Part shown: one piece after another, positions 19,852 through 28,816 of the stretch
Layout: every line of letters starts with the position of its first letter
How positions within the stretch are numbered: the first letter of the stretch is position 1
DNA from: Venatoribacter cucullus
GTDB lineage: Bacteria; Pseudomonadota; Gammaproteobacteria; Pseudomonadales; Oceanobacteraceae
Direction of reading: 5' to 3'
Length of the DNA stretch: 64,000 nt
NCBI RefSeq assembly: GCF_016132445.1
Contig: NZ_CP046056.1
Coordinates: 1,054,001-1,118,000, forward strand
The notes under the pieces: model-generated
What the model saw: only the letters and a program-made list of their open reading frames with translations
The model's database searches: none
Told to the model about the DNA's origin: nothing
Program-made: the position numbers and the translations under genes

Positions 19852-21387
19852 ATGAAAGTAAGAGCACAAATTGGCATGGTGCTGAATCTGGATAAGTGTA
19901 TCGGTTGCCACACTTGCTCCATCACCTGCAAAAACGTCTGGACCTCCCGTGAAGGGGTGGAATACGCCTGGTTTAACAACGTGGAAACCAAGCCCGGTAT
20001 TGGTTTCCCGAAAGAGTGGGAAAACCAGGAAAAATGGAAAGGCGGCTGGAAGCGCGATGCCAACGGCAAACTGCAGCTGAAAATCGGCGGTAAATTACGG
20101 GTGTTGGCGAATATTTTCGCCAACCCGGATCTGCCGGAAATTGACGACTATTACGAGCCGTTCGATTTTGATTACCAGCACCTGCATAACGCCGGTAACA
20201 CCAAGCACCAGCCGGTGGCGCGTCCGCGTTCACTGATTTCCGGCCAGCGCATGGAAAAAATTGAATGGGGTCCGAACTGGGAAGAAATTCTCGGTACCGA
20301 ATTCGAAAAACGCAAAATCGATAAAAACTTCGATGACGTGGTACAGAAAGACATCTACGGTCAGTTTGAAAAGACCTTCATGATGTATCTGCCACGCCTG
20401 TGCGAACACTGCCTGAACCCGGCCTGTGTGGCTGCCTGTCCGTCCGGCGCCATTTACAAGCGGGAAGAAGACGGCATTGTGCTGATCGACCAGGAAAAAT
20501 GCCGCGGCTGGCGTATGTGTGTATCGGCTTGTCCGTACAAAAAGATTTATTACAACTGGAAATCCGGTAAATCCGAGAAGTGTATTTTCTGCTTCCCGCG
20601 TATTGAAGCCGGTCAGCCGACAGTCTGTTCGGAAACCTGTGTGGGTCGTATCCGTTATTTAGGTGTACTGCTGTATGACGCCGACAAAATTGAAGCGGCG
20701 GCCAATACCCCGAACGAAAAAGACCTGTATCAGGCCCAGATTGATCTGTTCCTGGACCCGGATGATCCGCAAGTGATTGAGGCTGCCCGCAAAGAAGGCA
20801 TCAGCGACAACTGGATTAAAGCCGCCCAGCGTTCACCGGTATACAAAATGGCGATGGACTGGAAAGTGGCCCTGCCGCTGCACCCGGAATACCGCACGCT
20901 GCCAATGGTGTGGTACGTACCGCCACTGTCACCCATTCAGTCAGCGGTACAGGCTGGCCATGTGGGCATGAACGGTGAAATTCCGGACCTGAAATCGCTG
21001 CGTATTCCGCTGCGTTATCTGGCCAACCTGCTGACTGCTGGTGATGAACAACCGGTAGTCACTGCGCTGGAACGTATGATCGCCATGCGCGCCTTCAAGC
21101 GCTCACAGCAGGTGGATGGTGTGGAAGATCTGGAGGTGCTGAAACAGGTTGGTTTAACTGCCGTCCAGGTGGAAGAAATGTACCGTTATATGGCACTGGC
21201 GAATTACGAAGATCGTTTCGTTATTCCGACCAGCCATACCACTTACGCAGAAAGCGCTTACGACCTGAAAAACAGCTGTGGTTTCAGTTTCGGCAACGGC
21301 TGCAGCGATGGTAATAACAGCGTTAATCTGTTTGGTGCCCAGCAGACGGGTGTACGTCAGGTTATCCCGGTTGTGGTGGAGGAATAA
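19852..21387 (+). CDS. narH: Respiratory nitrate reductase beta subunit
   Basis: This 511-residue ferredoxin-like subunit relays electrons from NarI to NarG. Four cysteine groups bind three [4Fe-4S] clusters and one [3Fe-4S] cluster: CIGCHTCSITCKNVW at the N-terminus, CEHCLNPACVAACP, CRGWRMCVSACP (Trp replacing a Cys, the [3Fe-4S] hallmark) and CIFCFPRI...CSETC. Length and motifs match the family. It starts 20 bases after narG. Confidence 0.97.
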   Translation: MKVRAQIGMVLNLDKCIGCHTCSITCKNVWTSREGVEYAWFNNVETKPGIGFPKEWENQEKWKGGWKRDANGKLQLKIGGKLRVLANIFANPDLPEIDDYYEPFDFDYQHLHNAGNTKHQPVARPRSLISGQRMEKIEWGPNWEEILGTEFEKRKIDKNFDDVVQKDIYGQFEKTFMMYLPRLCEHCLNPACVAACPSGAIYKREEDGIVLIDQEKCRGWRMCVSACPYKKIYYNWKSGKSEKCIFCFPRIEAGQPTVCSETCVGRIRYLGVLLYDADKIEAAANTPNEKDLYQAQIDLFLDPDDPQVIEAARKEGISDNWIKAAQRSPVYKMAMDWKVALPLHPEYRTLPMVWYVPPLSPIQSAVQAGHVGMNGEIPDLKSLRIPLRYLANLLTAGDEQPVVTALERMIAMRAFKRSQQVDGVEDLEVLKQVGLTAVQVEEMYRYMALANYEDRFVIPTSHTTYAESAYDLKNSCGFSFGNGCSDGNNSVNLFGAQQTGVRQVIPVVVEE

Positions 21388-21389
21388 AC

Positions 21390-22109
21390 ATGAAAATTCT
21401 GCGCGTTATTTCCCTGCTGCTGGATTATCCGACTCCGGAACTGGTAGCAGCACAGGCGGAACTGCAGGAGGCCGTGGCGGCATCGCCACTGGCCGCTGCC
21501 GATAAAGAAGCACTGCAGCAGTTTATTCAGAGCCGTTGCAGCGGTGATCTGTTCGACTGGCAGGAACAGTACGACGGTTTATTTGAGCGTGGTCGTTCGT
21601 TATCACTGCTGTTGTTTGAGCATGTGCATGGCGAGTCCCGTGACCGCGGGCAGGCGATGGTCAATCTGCTTAATCAATACAAAGAAGCCGGGCTGGATAT
21701 CGCGGTGAATGAATTGCCCGATTACATACCGCTGTATCTGGATTTTCTAAGCACCCAGGGGGATGACAACGCCCGTTTAGGCTTGCAGGAAGTGGCGCAT
21801 ATTATGGCGTTGCTGGCCTGCCGGCTGGAACAGCGTGAATCGGATTATCAGGCCTTATTCCACAGCCTGCTGCGTATCAGTGAGATGCAGCTGGATCTGG
21901 ACGATCTGCGCACGCAGATTGCCTCTGAAGCCCCCGATCACACCCCCAAGGCATTGGACAAAGTATGGGAAGAGGAAATGGTCAGCTTTATGGACAACGC
22001 CGAGTCGTCCTGTGGCACCAGTAACCGTCCCGCTGAAGGGCAGCGGCGCGATCAGTATATTCCGCTGAATACTGAACTGTTGAACGCGTCTGCCGGCAAT
22101 CAGGCGTAA
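21390..22109 (+). CDS. narJ: Nitrate reductase assembly chaperone NarJ
   Basis: This is a 239-residue all-helical cytoplasmic chaperone that holds apo-NarGH and helps insert the molybdenum cofactor before membrane docking. Family features include the N-terminal ISLLLDYP motif, SLLLFEHVHGESRDRGQAMV and the acidic LPDYIPLYLDFLS region. It begins 2 bases after narH, consistent with coupled translation, and is not part of the final enzyme. Confidence 0.95.
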   Translation: MKILRVISLLLDYPTPELVAAQAELQEAVAASPLAAADKEALQQFIQSRCSGDLFDWQEQYDGLFERGRSLSLLLFEHVHGESRDRGQAMVNLLNQYKEAGLDIAVNELPDYIPLYLDFLSTQGDDNARLGLQEVAHIMALLACRLEQRESDYQALFHSLLRISEMQLDLDDLRTQIASEAPDHTPKALDKVWEEEMVSFMDNAESSCGTSNRPAEGQRRDQYIPLNTELLNASAGNQA

Positions 22110-22120
22110 AGGAGCTGATG

Positions 22121-22810
22121 ATGACTTATTTCAATACACTGGCGTTTGGAATTTACCCCTACGTTGCCATGATCATTCTGTTTATCGGCAGCTGGATCCG
22201 TTACGACCGCGAGCAATACACCTGGAAAGCCAGTTCCAGCCAGTTGCTGGAGAAAAAGAAACTGCGTACCGGCAGTATTCTGTTTCACGTTGGCGTACTG
22301 GGCATTTTCTTCGGTCACTTTTTTGGCTTGCTCACGCCGGTGGAAGTCTGGCACGTGCTGGGTGTCAGTGCGCCACTGAAGCAGATTGTTGCGGTGGTGG
22401 CCGGTGGTTTGTTTGGTGTGATCTGTTTTATTGGTCTGACCATTCTTATTCACCGTCGTCTGTTTAATGCGCGCATCCGGGCGACCAGCAAGAAGATGGA
22501 CATTGTGATTCTGCTGTTATTGTACGGACAGCTGATTCTCGGTTTGCTGTCGATCGTCGTTTCACTGGGCCATCTGGATGGTAAAGAAATGACCCATCTG
22601 ATGCTGTGGGCGCAGAACATCATGACCTTCGATATGGTGGAAGCCGTGCAGCAGGTGAGTGGTGTGCACTGGATCTTTAAACTGCACATTATGCTGGGTA
22701 TGACGTTGTTCGTGGTGTTCCCGTTCAGCCGTCTGGTCCACATGCTGAGTGCACCGGTACAGTACGTTACCCGCCAGCACCAGATTGTCCGTAAGCGTTT
22801 CGCCCGTTAA
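22121..22810 (+). CDS. narI: Respiratory nitrate reductase gamma subunit (cytochrome b)
   Basis: This 229-residue inner-membrane protein has five helices, oxidises quinol and passes electrons through two b haems to NarH. Haem-ligand histidines are seen in LFHVGVLGIFFGHFFG and in the last helices (KLHIMLG, RLVHML). The second of two adjacent ATGs is preferred because GGAG is then 6 bases away. The gene follows narJ by 11 bases. Confidence 0.95.
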   Translation: MTYFNTLAFGIYPYVAMIILFIGSWIRYDREQYTWKASSSQLLEKKKLRTGSILFHVGVLGIFFGHFFGLLTPVEVWHVLGVSAPLKQIVAVVAGGLFGVICFIGLTILIHRRLFNARIRATSKKMDIVILLLLYGQLILGLLSIVVSLGHLDGKEMTHLMLWAQNIMTFDMVEAVQQVSGVHWIFKLHIMLGMTLFVVFPFSRLVHMLSAPVQYVTRQHQIVRKRFAR

Positions 22811-22864
22811 TGCGCCGTGCTATGGCTGCGGATATCGCAGCCATAACACCACCGGAGACTGATG

Positions 22865-23632
22865 ATGATTAAAGTAAACGACGTAGCCATTCCGGAATCT
22901 GCCATCCTGGAAGAAATGCAATACCATCCGGCGGAAACCAAGCGGCAGGCCATGCTGAAAGCAGCAGAAACGCTGGTGATCGGCGAAATTCTGCGCCAGC
23001 GTGCTGCGGCTTTGGGGCTGAGCGTTGCCGACAGCGGTAGCCTGGCCGGGCAGGATGATTTTATTGAACAACTGCTGGATCGGGATGTAGACATGCCGCA
23101 GGCCAGCGATGATGAATGCCGGCATTATTTTGAAAAAAACCGCCCGCGTTTTACGACCTCGCCGCTGGTGGAATTGCGTCATATCCTGGTGGCTGCCGCC
23201 CCGGATGATGAGCAGCAGCGGGTAGAGAGCCAGACCATTGCCGAAACCTTACTGGCCCAATTACGGGCGGGTGAAAACTTTGCGGCACTGGCCAAACAGT
23301 ATTCAGCTTGCCCCTCCAAAGAAACCGGCGGCAGCCTGGGCCAGATCAGTGCCGGGCAGACGGTGCCGGAATTTGAGCGGCAGATCTTTGCGGCCGAACC
23401 GGGTTTATTACCGGCACCGGTGGAAAGCCGTTATGGTTTTCATATTGTCAGCATTGAACGCAAAGTCGCGGGAAAACCTCTGCCTTACGATCAGGTAGAA
23501 GGGCGCATTCGCCAATATCTGAACGAAAAGGTAAAGGCCAAGGCGACTGCACAATATATTCAGTCGCTGATCCAGCAAATCAGGCTGGAAGGCTTTGATT
23601 TTGCCGTGTCCGAATCACCGCTGATGCAATAG
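22865..23632 (+). CDS. PpiC-type peptidyl-prolyl isomerase of the nar operon
   Basis: This 255-residue parvulin-family protein has an N-terminal helical (SurA/NifM-like) region and a rotamase domain at about 125-225 (VELRHILVAA, YSACPSKETGGSLGQISAGQTVPEFE, SRYGFHIVSIERK). There is no signal peptide, so it probably acts in the cytoplasm. Similar genes follow narI in Pseudomonas nar operons, where a folding role in nitrate reductase maturation is assumed. Two ATGs are adjacent; the second has GGAG at 7 bases. The cysteine-containing YSxCPS motif is typical of the family. Confidence 0.88.
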   Translation: MIKVNDVAIPESAILEEMQYHPAETKRQAMLKAAETLVIGEILRQRAAALGLSVADSGSLAGQDDFIEQLLDRDVDMPQASDDECRHYFEKNRPRFTTSPLVELRHILVAAAPDDEQQRVESQTIAETLLAQLRAGENFAALAKQYSACPSKETGGSLGQISAGQTVPEFERQIFAAEPGLLPAPVESRYGFHIVSIERKVAGKPLPYDQVEGRIRQYLNEKVKAKATAQYIQSLIQQIRLEGFDFAVSESPLMQ

Positions 23633-23715
23633 TGTTTTAATTAATAATGAGCGCCGGACCGACCGGCCGGCGCCGTACTCAACGCTCCGTCATTTTCTAC
23701 CCAAGGAGCTTTATC

Positions 23716-24864
23716 ATGAACAAAACCGTTCTGTCTGCTGCCATCGCCATCGGCAGTCTTGTTCTTGAGTCCTCTGCTGGTGCAGAAGAACTCAGCCAGT
23801 TTATCAGCGCTGGCAAAGCCACTGCCGATCTGCGTTTGCGCTACGAAAATAACGATACCGACAATAACCTGAAAACCGCCGATGCCCTGACCCTGCGTTC
23901 CCGGCTGGGGTTGCAAAGCGGCCAGGTGAACGGGTTTTCCGCGCTGGTGGAAATTGACGATATCCGCGCGCTGGTGGATAACTACAGCCCGGAAAGCCCG
24001 GGCTACAACCTGGTCGCCGACCCGGAAGATACCGAATTTAACCGGGTACAGATCAGCTGGAATAACGATGAATTTTCAGCGGTGCTGGGGCGTCAGCGTA
24101 TTCTGCTGGATAACACCCGTTTTGTCGGTAATGTGGGCTGGCGGCAGAATGAACAAACCTTCGATGCGGTTAAATTAGGCTATAAAACACCGGTTTATCA
24201 GGCGCAGTATGCCTATATTAATCAGGTGAACGACATCACCTTTAACGATGTTGATGTGTCGCACCATTTACTGAACGTCAATTACAGCGGCTTTAAACCC
24301 GGCAGCCTGACCGGTTACGCCTATTTGCTGGAAGACGATGCAACCGATACCAGTAATGATACCTACGGTGTGCGCTTTAGCGGTAAGCAAGCTGTTAATG
24401 ATTTATCGGTTCTGTACACCGCCGAATACGCGCTGCAGAAAACCGATAAGTTCGATGCCAGCTATCTGGCGCTGGAGGGCGGTGTGCTGGTGCAGGGTGT
24501 TACCCTGGCGCTGGGTTATGAAAGCCTGGGCAGCGATGATGGCGCCTATGGCTTCCAGACACCTCTGGCCACTAAGCATGCTTTTAACGGCTGGGCCGAT
24601 AAGTTTCTGAATACACCCAACGACGGCTTAACCGACACCTATGTGAAAGTGGCCACGGCGGTCGCTGGGGTTAATCTGCTGGCGTTTTACCACGATTACA
24701 GCGCCGAGCAGGGCAGTGATGATAAGGGCAATGAAGTTAATGTTCAGGCCGGCAAAAACTTCGGCAAGTATTACAGCGCCGGGGTTAAATATGCCGCTTA
24801 TCGTAAAGGCGATAATGGTACCGATACCGATAAAGCCTGGTTGTGGCTGGAAGCCAAATTCTGA
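23716..24864 (+). CDS. Outer-membrane porin (alginate-export-like family)
   Basis: This is a 382-residue precursor. It has a signal peptide (residues 1-22, ...SSAGAEE), alternating beta-strand sequence throughout (DLRLRYENN, LTLRSRLGLQSG, FSAVLGRQRILLDN, VGNVGWRQNEQTFDAV) and a C-terminal aromatic residue (WLWLEAKF), all typical of a 16- to 18-strand barrel. AAGGAG lies 9 bases before the ATG at 23716. It ends the nar operon just before a strong terminator. Uptake of nitrate or release of nitrite across the outer membrane is a reasonable guess from position, but no sequence feature proves the substrate. Confidence 0.8.
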   Translation: MNKTVLSAAIAIGSLVLESSAGAEELSQFISAGKATADLRLRYENNDTDNNLKTADALTLRSRLGLQSGQVNGFSALVEIDDIRALVDNYSPESPGYNLVADPEDTEFNRVQISWNNDEFSAVLGRQRILLDNTRFVGNVGWRQNEQTFDAVKLGYKTPVYQAQYAYINQVNDITFNDVDVSHHLLNVNYSGFKPGSLTGYAYLLEDDATDTSNDTYGVRFSGKQAVNDLSVLYTAEYALQKTDKFDASYLALEGGVLVQGVTLALGYESLGSDDGAYGFQTPLATKHAFNGWADKFLNTPNDGLTDTYVKVATAVAGVNLLAFYHDYSAEQGSDDKGNEVNVQAGKNFGKYYSAGVKYAAYRKGDNGTDTDKAWLWLEAKF

Positions 24865-24898
24865 GCTGTTTTGCATGACCGAAAGATTCCTCCTCATT

Positions 24899-24923
24899 GG
24901 CCACCTTCGGGTGGCCTTTTTTT
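24899..24923 (+). terminator. Intrinsic terminator after the nar operon
   Basis: GGCCACC and GGTGGCC pair around a TTCG tetraloop and are followed by seven T residues, 34 bases after the porin stop. Confidence 0.93.
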
Positions 24924-24967
24924 GGTGGCCTTTTTTACGGCCTTTTATTGGGTAGTAAGCACCCCTT

Positions 24968-24974
24968 GTGGGTA
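24968..24974 (-). promoter_or_regulatory. Single NarL-type heptamer upstream of narK
   Basis: GTGGGTA is the complement of TACCCAC, a 6-of-7 match to TACYYMT. A degenerate CACCCCT partner lies just upstream with a one-base gap. It may cooperate with the paired heptamers at 25057. Confidence 0.4.
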
Positions 24975-25034
24975 TCCCCTTTGAGTAATAAAACGCTGAT
25001 TCAGGCTGGATTTCGGGGTTCTTGTCCGGGTTTT

Positions 25035-25048
25035 TTGATCTGTATCAG
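25035..25048 (+). promoter_or_regulatory. FNR/Anr-type box upstream of narK
   Basis: TTGATCTGTATCAG matches 9 of 10 defined positions of TTGATNNNNATCAA. It lies about 130 bases before the narK ATG, next to paired NarL heptamers, the expected architecture for anaerobic, nitrate-induced nitrate transport. Confidence 0.8.
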
Positions 25049-25056
25049 GAATCGGC

Positions 25057-25072
25057 AATCCCCTTGGGGGTA
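25057..25072 (+). promoter_or_regulatory. Candidate NarL 7-2-7 operator upstream of narK
   Basis: AATCCCC-TT-GGGGGTA is an inverted heptamer pair with a 2-base gap. The right half matches NarL at 6 of 7 positions; the left half is degenerate. The core CCCC-TT-GGGG resembles the site at 15886. Confidence 0.6.
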
Positions 25073-25171
25073 GGGCTGTTTAATGCGTGGCTGCCGGGCA
25101 ATTTTTATCCATCTTGCGGTCGCGACAGCGCTGGATAAAGATGATGCAACAAAATTTTTCAGGGGTTGCAC

Positions 25172-26767
25172 ATGGCCAATCAGCGAGCAGGAACCATCGA
25201 ACACTGGGACGTGGAAAATAAGGAATTCTGGGAGCGGGAAGGCCGCACCATTGCCAATCGTAATTTATGGATTTCCATTCCCAGTCTGCTGGCCGGTTTT
25301 GCGGTGTGGATGATGTGGGGCATGATCACCACCCAGATGGCGAACCTGGGTTTTTCCTACAGCAACGAACAGCTGTTTGCGCTGGTAGCCATTGCCGGTT
25401 TATCCGGTGCCACGCTGCGGATTCCGGCCTCATTTATGATCCGCATTGCCGGTGGCCGTAATACCGTTTTCCTGACCACCGCCATGCTGATGATCCCGGC
25501 GGTGGGTACTGGCATCGCCCTGATGAATCCGCACACACCCTTCTGGGTGTTCCAGCTGATGGCGCTGCTGTCGGGCATTGGCGGCGGCAACTTTGCCTGC
25601 TCTATGAGTAATATCAGTACCTTCTTTCCGAAAAGCCAGCAGGGTTATGGCCTGGGTATGAATGCCGGGTTAGGCAATTTTGGTGTGACCACCATGCAGA
25701 TTCTGATTCCGCTGGTGATGACGGTGGGCTTATTCGGTGCCATTGGTGGTGAGCCGATGATTCTGCAGAACGCTAGCGGTACGTTAATCGGCCGCATTGA
25801 GGCGGGCTCAGAAACCTGGATTCAGAATGCCGGTTTTGTCTGGTTATTTCTGCTTATTCCGCTGGCCTTTGCTGGCTGGTTTGGTCTGAATAATCTGAAA
25901 GTGGTCACCCCGGACCCAGGTCATCCGTTAGCGGCGTTCGGTAAAATTACCGGCTTGTACCTGATTGCGTTGTTTACCGCTGCGGTGGGCATTTATGCCA
26001 TGGCCTTTATTGGCATGTGGCTGGCGCTGCCGTTAACCATTCTGCTGACGCTGGGATTGTTGCGCTTATTGCCGGGCAGTATTCAGCCGAATATTAAAAA
26101 TCAGTTTAAGATTTTCAGTAACAAACACACCTGGTCGATGACCATTCTGTACATCCTTACTTTCGGTTCGTTTATTGGTTTTTCCGCAGCTTTACCGCTG
26201 TCCATCTCGGTGATTTTCGGCAAGATGATGGCGGTGGGTGCTGATGGTGAACTGATCCGTATTGCCAACCCGAATGCTCCCAGCGCCTTAACCTGGGCCT
26301 GGATTGGTCCTTTTGTCGGGGCGTTAATCCGCCCGGTCGGTGGCTGGATTTCCGACAAATTTGGTGGTTCGGTGGTAACCCAGATAATTTCCGCCGTTAT
26401 GGTGGTGGCATCGGTGGTAACCGGCTATGTGATGATGCAGGCCTATAACTCCACCAATCCCAACGAATACTTTATGGTCTTTATGGTGCTGTTTGTGGTG
26501 CTGTTTGCTGCCAGCGGTATTGGTAATGGCTCGACCTTCCGCAGTATTGGTTACATTTTTGACCAGCAGCAAAAAGGCCCGGTACTGGGCTGGACGTCTG
26601 CCGTAGCGGCCTATGGTGCCTTTATTGCTCCCAAAGTGATGGGCGGCCAGATCAGTGCCGGTACCCCGGAAATGGCGATGTATGGCTTTGCGGTGTTTTA
26701 CGCGCTGTGCATGCTCATTAACTGGTGGTTCTACCTGCGTAAAAACGTCGAAATTTATAACCCCTGA
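25172..26767 (+). CDS. narK: NarK-type nitrate/nitrite antiporter (MFS)
   Basis: This 531-residue, twelve-helix major facilitator protein resembles E. coli NarK from the N-terminus (EFWEREGRTIANRNLWISIP) through the nitrate signature loops (SGIGGGNFACSMSNISTFFPKSQQG, MNAGLGNFGVT) to the C-terminus. It exchanges periplasmic nitrate for cytoplasmic nitrite. The ATG at 25172 is chosen over an upstream TTG because AGGGG lies 6 bases before it. It heads narK-uspA-narK1-nnrS. Regulation by FNR and NarL is suggested by the upstream sites. Confidence 0.94.
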   Translation: MANQRAGTIEHWDVENKEFWEREGRTIANRNLWISIPSLLAGFAVWMMWGMITTQMANLGFSYSNEQLFALVAIAGLSGATLRIPASFMIRIAGGRNTVFLTTAMLMIPAVGTGIALMNPHTPFWVFQLMALLSGIGGGNFACSMSNISTFFPKSQQGYGLGMNAGLGNFGVTTMQILIPLVMTVGLFGAIGGEPMILQNASGTLIGRIEAGSETWIQNAGFVWLFLLIPLAFAGWFGLNNLKVVTPDPGHPLAAFGKITGLYLIALFTAAVGIYAMAFIGMWLALPLTILLTLGLLRLLPGSIQPNIKNQFKIFSNKHTWSMTILYILTFGSFIGFSAALPLSISVIFGKMMAVGADGELIRIANPNAPSALTWAWIGPFVGALIRPVGGWISDKFGGSVVTQIISAVMVVASVVTGYVMMQAYNSTNPNEYFMVFMVLFVVLFAASGIGNGSTFRSIGYIFDQQQKGPVLGWTSAVAAYGAFIAPKVMGGQISAGTPEMAMYGFAVFYALCMLINWWFYLRKNVEIYNP

Positions 26768-26774
26768 TACTGTG

Positions 26775-26797
26775 CGGCCGGTTAGCCAAACCGGCCG
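26775..26797 (+). terminator. Hairpin between narK and the usp gene
   Basis: A 9-bp perfect stem (CGGCCGGTT/AACCGGCCG) with a 5-base loop is followed by only three T residues. It may attenuate or stabilise the narK message rather than stop transcription fully. Confidence 0.55.
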
Positions 26798-26826
26798 TTT
26801 ATTGTTACCACTTCGGAGAGGTGTGT

Positions 26827-27285
26827 ATGAGAATTATGCTTGCTTACGACGGTTCCCGTAATGCGCGTCTGGCATTGGCCAGAACCATTACCATGTTCCG
26901 CGAGATGAACCCGCAGCTGATTCTGGTGGCGGTCGCAGAAAACCCCCGTGACATTACGGAAAATAATGAAGCCTTATTCAATGACGAAGTACAGGAGCTG
27001 CGCAGCGCTTTAACCGAAGCGGAAGCGGTATGCAGCAAAGAGGGTCTGCAGGCCGACGTGATGCTGCTGGATGGTGATGCCCGGAAAATGCTGTTGGCCG
27101 CTACCGAAAAACTGCGCCCCGATTTATTGGTAATTGCCCGCCACAGCCATGAGCCGGACGGTGGTTTTATTGCCCGTTCGCTGACCTATTTTGTCGATGA
27201 ACTGGATTATATGACCTTTGGCAGTGTCAGTTCGTTTCTTACCCGTCGGGCACAGTGCCCCTTGCTGATTCTGCCCAGCCTGTAA
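26827..27285 (+). CDS. UspA-family universal stress protein
   Basis: This 152-residue single-domain protein has an N-terminal strand (MRIMLAYDGSRNARLAL) and ends with the typical GSVSSFLTRRAQCPLLILPS. The usual ATP-binding loop G-x2-G-x9-G(S/T) is altered here (ARHSHEPDGGFIARSL then FGSVSS), so nucleotide binding is uncertain. GGAG lies 8 bases before the ATG; a GTG six bases upstream is the alternative. It sits between two nitrate transporter genes, which suggests a role tied to anaerobic nitrate metabolism. That link is inferred. Confidence 0.88.
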   Translation: MRIMLAYDGSRNARLALARTITMFREMNPQLILVAVAENPRDITENNEALFNDEVQELRSALTEAEAVCSKEGLQADVMLLDGDARKMLLAATEKLRPDLLVIARHSHEPDGGFIARSLTYFVDELDYMTFGSVSSFLTRRAQCPLLILPSL

Positions 27286-27308
27286 GGGCAGAATTAAGGA
27301 GTTTTATT

Positions 27309-28790
27309 ATGCAAGTCGCTGCTGTGTTTAAATTTAAAAACCCGGAAATCAAAGCGCTGCACCTGACCTGGATTGCGTTTTTTATTACTTTCTATGTCTG
27401 GTTCAATATGGCACCGCTGGCTTCCAGTATGCTGAAAAGCGTGGACTGGCTGACCCCGGAAGATCTGAAATTATTTGCTATCTGTAACGTTGCCTTAACC
27501 ATTCCGGCCCGTATTCTGGTGGGCATGGCGCTGGATCGCTTTGGCCCGCGCCGGGTATTTTCAGTGTTGCTGGTCACCATGGCCCTGCCAGCGCTGGCGT
27601 TTGCCTTTGGTGAAACCCGTACCCAGTTACTGGTCAGCCGGCTGGTGCTCAGCTCCATCGGTGCCAGCTTTGTGGTGGGCATCCACATGACCGCCATGTG
27701 GTTCAAACCCAAAGACATTGGTTTTGCTGAAGGCTTTTACGCCGGCTGGGGCAACTTTGGTTCCGCCGCTGCCGCCATGACCTTACCCACCATTGCGATT
27801 CACATGTACGGTGGTGACGACGGCTGGCGCTGGGCCATTGCCCAGAGTGCCTTTGTGATGGCTGCTTACGGCGTGTACTACTGGTTTGCGATTACCGATG
27901 GCCCGGTGGGCACGGTGCATCGTAAGCCGCGCAAGGCTTCGGCGCTGGAAGTCAGTAGCTGGGGTGACATGGTAAAACTGATTTTATGGACGATTCCGCT
28001 CTTTGGCATTCTGGCGGTTCTGGTCTGGCGTATTCAGGTACTGGGTTATCTGAACAGCAACGGCGCTGCCATTGCTTATGCCGTTATTGTGGCGGTGGTG
28101 ATTTATCAGATCGTGCAGATTCTTCGGGTTAACGTCCCGATTCTGAAAAAGGGTGTGCCGGAAGACGATAAATACCCATTTAACAGCGTGGCTGCATTAA
28201 ACAGTACCTATTTTGCTAACTTCGGTGCCGAGCTGGCGGTGGTATCCATGCTGCCGATGTTTTTTGAAAGTACCTGGAACCTGTCTGCCACCGCGGCCGG
28301 TTTAATTGCAGCCTCCTTTGCTTTTGTAAACCTGATTGCCCGGCCGATGGGTGGGCTGGTATCCGACCGCATGGGTAACCGCCGCTTTGTGATGCTGAGC
28401 TATATGTTTGGTATTGCCATTGGTTTTGCCCTGATGGGCTTACTGAATTCTTCCTGGCCACTGATTATTGCGGTAGCCATTACCGTGTTTACCTCGTTTT
28501 TTGTACAGGGCGCGGAGGGTGCTACTTTCGGTATTATTCCATCGATTAAGCGGCGTTTAACCGGTCAGATTTCCGGTATGGCCGGGGCTTACGGTAACGT
28601 TGGCGCCGTGTTTTATCTGACCATTTATACCTTTGTCGATGCCAACCAGTTTTTCTTTATTATCGCCGCCGGTGGATTTATCAGCTGGCTGATTTGTCTG
28701 GTCTGGCTGAAAGAACCTGAATCGGCTTTTTCTGACGAGTATTTTGTTTCCTCCGTTGACCGGCAGATAGAACAGGAACAACATTCCTGA
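27309..28790 (+). CDS. narK1: NarK1/NasA-type nitrate transporter (MFS, symporter type)
   Basis: This 493-residue, twelve-helix major facilitator protein is closer to the NasA/NrtP/NarK1 branch (LTWIAFFITFYVWFNMAPL, AEGFYAGWGNFGSAAAAM, QGAEGATFGIIPSIKRRLTGQISGMAGAYGNVGA) than to the NarK upstream. This branch works as nitrate/proton symporters that start nitrate respiration. AAGGAG lies 7 bases before the ATG. Paired type 1 and type 2 transporters occur in Pseudomonas and as a fusion in Paracoccus; here they are separate genes with a usp gene between. Confidence 0.93.
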   Translation: MQVAAVFKFKNPEIKALHLTWIAFFITFYVWFNMAPLASSMLKSVDWLTPEDLKLFAICNVALTIPARILVGMALDRFGPRRVFSVLLVTMALPALAFAFGETRTQLLVSRLVLSSIGASFVVGIHMTAMWFKPKDIGFAEGFYAGWGNFGSAAAAMTLPTIAIHMYGGDDGWRWAIAQSAFVMAAYGVYYWFAITDGPVGTVHRKPRKASALEVSSWGDMVKLILWTIPLFGILAVLVWRIQVLGYLNSNGAAIAYAVIVAVVIYQIVQILRVNVPILKKGVPEDDKYPFNSVAALNSTYFANFGAELAVVSMLPMFFESTWNLSATAAGLIAASFAFVNLIARPMGGLVSDRMGNRRFVMLSYMFGIAIGFALMGLLNSSWPLIIAVAITVFTSFFVQGAEGATFGIIPSIKRRLTGQISGMAGAYGNVGAVFYLTIYTFVDANQFFFIIAAGGFISWLICLVWLKEPESAFSDEYFVSSVDRQIEQEQHS

Positions 28791-28816
28791 ACAAGTGGAT
28801 TACTACAGGTAACATT

